The notes beneath the pieces are model-generated. The model searched no databases and had not been told where the DNA came from. It saw only the letters and a program-made list of their open reading frames with translations. A stretch of DNA of 64,000 nucleotides from Sphingomonas sp. UNC305MFCol5.2 (GTDB lineage Bacteria > Pseudomonadota > Alphaproteobacteria > Sphingomonadales > Sphingomonadaceae), in the NCBI RefSeq assembly GCF_000712135.1, contig NZ_JOOE01000001.1, forward strand, positions 1,240,001 through 1,304,000. Reading direction: 5' to 3'. Shown one piece after another: positions 62,868-64,000 of the stretch. A program made the translations under genes and the position numbers. The number at the start of each line of letters is the position of its first letter. Within the stretch, counting starts at the first letter, position 1.

Positions 62868-63758
62868 ATGAGCAAAGTGGCGATTTCCGAGCCGGTCAGC
62901 ATCTGGCAGCTCGGGGCGCCGCTCGGCGAGGGCCCGGTCTGGGTCGAGCGCGACCAGGCACTCTGGTTCGTCGACATCAAAGGCCACAAGATTCACCGCT
63001 ACGATCCGGCGAACGGCGCCACCCGCAGCTGGGACGCGCCCGGTCAGGTCGGCTTCATCCTGCCGGTGGAGAGCGGCGGCTTCGTCGCCGGCCTCCAGAC
63101 GGGCCTCAGCAAGTTCGACGAGCGGGACGGCAGCTTCACGCATATCTGCGCGCCCGAGCCGGAGACGCCGACCAATCGCCTCAACGACGCCACCGTCGAT
63201 CCGCAGGGCCGCTTGTGGTTCGGCAGCATGGACGATGGCGAGTCCGACATCACCGGCGCGATCTACCGCCTGGGCAGCGACGGCAGCTGCGTGGCGGTCA
63301 GTCCGCACGTCGCGATCACCAACGGGCCCGCGCTCTCGCCCGATGGCAAGACGCTCTACCATGTCGATACGCTCGGCGGGGTGATCTACGCCTGCGACGT
63401 CGACGATTCCGGCATGTTGGCGAACCGCCGCGAATTCGCCCGTATCCCCAATTCGGAAGGCTTCCCCGACGGCCCGACAGTCGACAGCGAAGGCTGTATA
63501 TGGGTCGGCCTCTATATGGGCTGGGGCGTCCGACGCTATTCGCCTGCCGGCGAGTTGCTCGAGACCGTCAGGTTCCCGGTCGGCGCGATCACCAAGATCG
63601 CGTTCGGCGGTCCCGATCTCAAGACCGTCTTCGCCACCACCGCCAACAAGCACATCGCTCCCGGCGATCTGGCGAAGGAACCGCATGCCGGCGACTTGTT
63701 CCGCTTCGAGGTCACTGTCCCCGGCCAGCGCGGCACGCTGATCCGCGAAGGCGTTTGA
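62868..63758 (+). CDS. xylC: SMP-30/gluconolaconase family sugar lactonase (XylC-like)
   Basis: A 296-residue six-bladed propeller. Landmarks are PLGEGPVWVERDQALWFVDI with the metal-binding Glu, NRLNDATVDPQGRLWFGSMD, and NSEGFPDGPTVDSEGCIWVG. In this operon it most likely hydrolyses xylonolactone to xylonate. It starts one base after the dehydrogenase stop. The remaining pathway steps (xylonate dehydratase and semialdehyde dehydrogenase) are not in the window. Confidence 0.87.
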   Translation: MSKVAISEPVSIWQLGAPLGEGPVWVERDQALWFVDIKGHKIHRYDPANGATRSWDAPGQVGFILPVESGGFVAGLQTGLSKFDERDGSFTHICAPEPETPTNRLNDATVDPQGRLWFGSMDDGESDITGAIYRLGSDGSCVAVSPHVAITNGPALSPDGKTLYHVDTLGGVIYACDVDDSGMLANRREFARIPNSEGFPDGPTVDSEGCIWVGLYMGWGVRRYSPAGELLETVRFPVGAITKIAFGGPDLKTVFATTANKHIAPGDLAKEPHAGDLFRFEVTVPGQRGTLIREGV

Positions 63759-63764
63759 CACCGC

Positions 63765-63787
63765 TTATTGCGCAAGATTCGCAATAA
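63765..63787. terminator. TTATTGCG palindrome between xylC and the marR gene
   Basis: TTATTGCG and CGCAATAA flank CAAGATT. It lies between convergent genes and is followed by AAAAC, so a terminator is likely. The related TGCGAATGATTTGCGATAA just after it repeats the motif and leaves a regulatory role open. Confidence 0.55.
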
Positions 63788-63817
63788 AACTGCGAATGAT
63801 TTGCGATAACGCGATGT

Positions 63818-64000
63818 TCAGGTCGCGGTCCGGTCCGGTTCCATCGTCGATTCCAGCTTCTTGAGCAGGGTGGAAAGCACCCATTGCTCCTTGTCGGCAA
63901 GCCCCGCCAGCAGCTGTGCCTGGAGCGCCATCTCCTCGCGAAATGCCTGCTCGACCAGCCCCTTGCCTTTCGCCGAAAGTTCCACAAAAACGCTTCTTTT
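63818..64000 (-). CDS. MarR-family regulator, C-terminal part (5' end outside window)
   Basis: Sixty residues are visible before the stop: KRSVFVELSAKGKGLVEQAF, then a helical stretch with LAGLADKEQWVLSTLLKKLE. The wing strand (VFVELSAKG) and closing dimerisation helices match MarR proteins. The DNA-recognition helix lies beyond the window edge. Confidence 0.75.
   Translation of the reverse strand, partial: KRSVFVELSAKGKGLVEQAFREEMALQAQLLAGLADKEQWVLSTLLKKLESTMEPDRTAT

Overview
The window looks like chromosome from a sphingomonad-type alphaproteobacterium (Sphingomonas or a close relative). The basis is high GC, alphaproteobacterial flagellar genes (flaF, flbT, fliX, an flbD-type regulator, motE, DUF6468), a Caulobacter-like xylose-oxidation operon, and 'ctctcccgcaagcgggagag' type intergenic repeats. 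No RNA genes, CRISPR arrays, insertion sequences or prophage genes were seen.

About 58 kb (1-58.6 kb) is one nearly complete flagellar and chemotaxis island. It opens with the end of a chemoreceptor gene and flaF (-). A tightly overlapping + operon follows: motA, a STAS protein, cheY, cheA, cheW, cheR, cheB, cheY2, cheD, an unknown gene, motB and a fliL-like gene. Next come a double-PilZ gene, fliN-fliO-fliP (-), flgC-fliE-fliQ-fliR-flhB (+), fliX (-), flgI-flgJ-flgN (+), a 924-residue FlaEY-like gene with flgB (-), fliG-fliH (+), fliF-fliN2-flbD-flhA-fliK-flgD (+), two unknown genes, flagellin (-), flgF-flgG-flgA-flgH (-), fliL-fliM-DUF6468-motE (+), three more unknown flagellar-locus genes, flgE-flgK-flgL (-), flbT-fliI-fliJ-lytic transglycosylase (+), and finally a sigma-70-family factor with two neighbours. 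Non-flagellar genes sit only at operon boundaries: a DUF559 endonuclease between matched inverted repeats, katG, a MarR-GNAT fusion, a methyltransferase/TetR pair and a secreted beta-propeller protein.

Regulation is the most unusual part. Almost every flagellar operon start carries the same core, TCCTATAA or a one-base variant. Five starts also carry a 13-bp dyad GGCA-N5-TGCC resembling Caulobacter ftr sites. I see no sigma-28 gene, no flgM, no rpoN and no -24/-12 promoter. The resident FlbD-type regulator has lost the hallmarks of a sigma-54 activator (GAFTGA reads DAFPGA and the Walker B Asp-Glu reads Arg-Glu). The island instead encodes an unusual two-region sigma factor behind its own copy of the TCCTATAA core. 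The working model is that this sigma factor reads the core promoters while FliX and the degenerate FlbD act at the dyads. This is inference.

From about 58.7 kb the content changes to a double-HTH regulator, a thymidylate kinase, and an oxidative pentose (Weimberg-type) operon of dehydratase, dehydrogenase and lactonase behind a LacI-type palindrome. The window ends in a truncated MarR-family gene.
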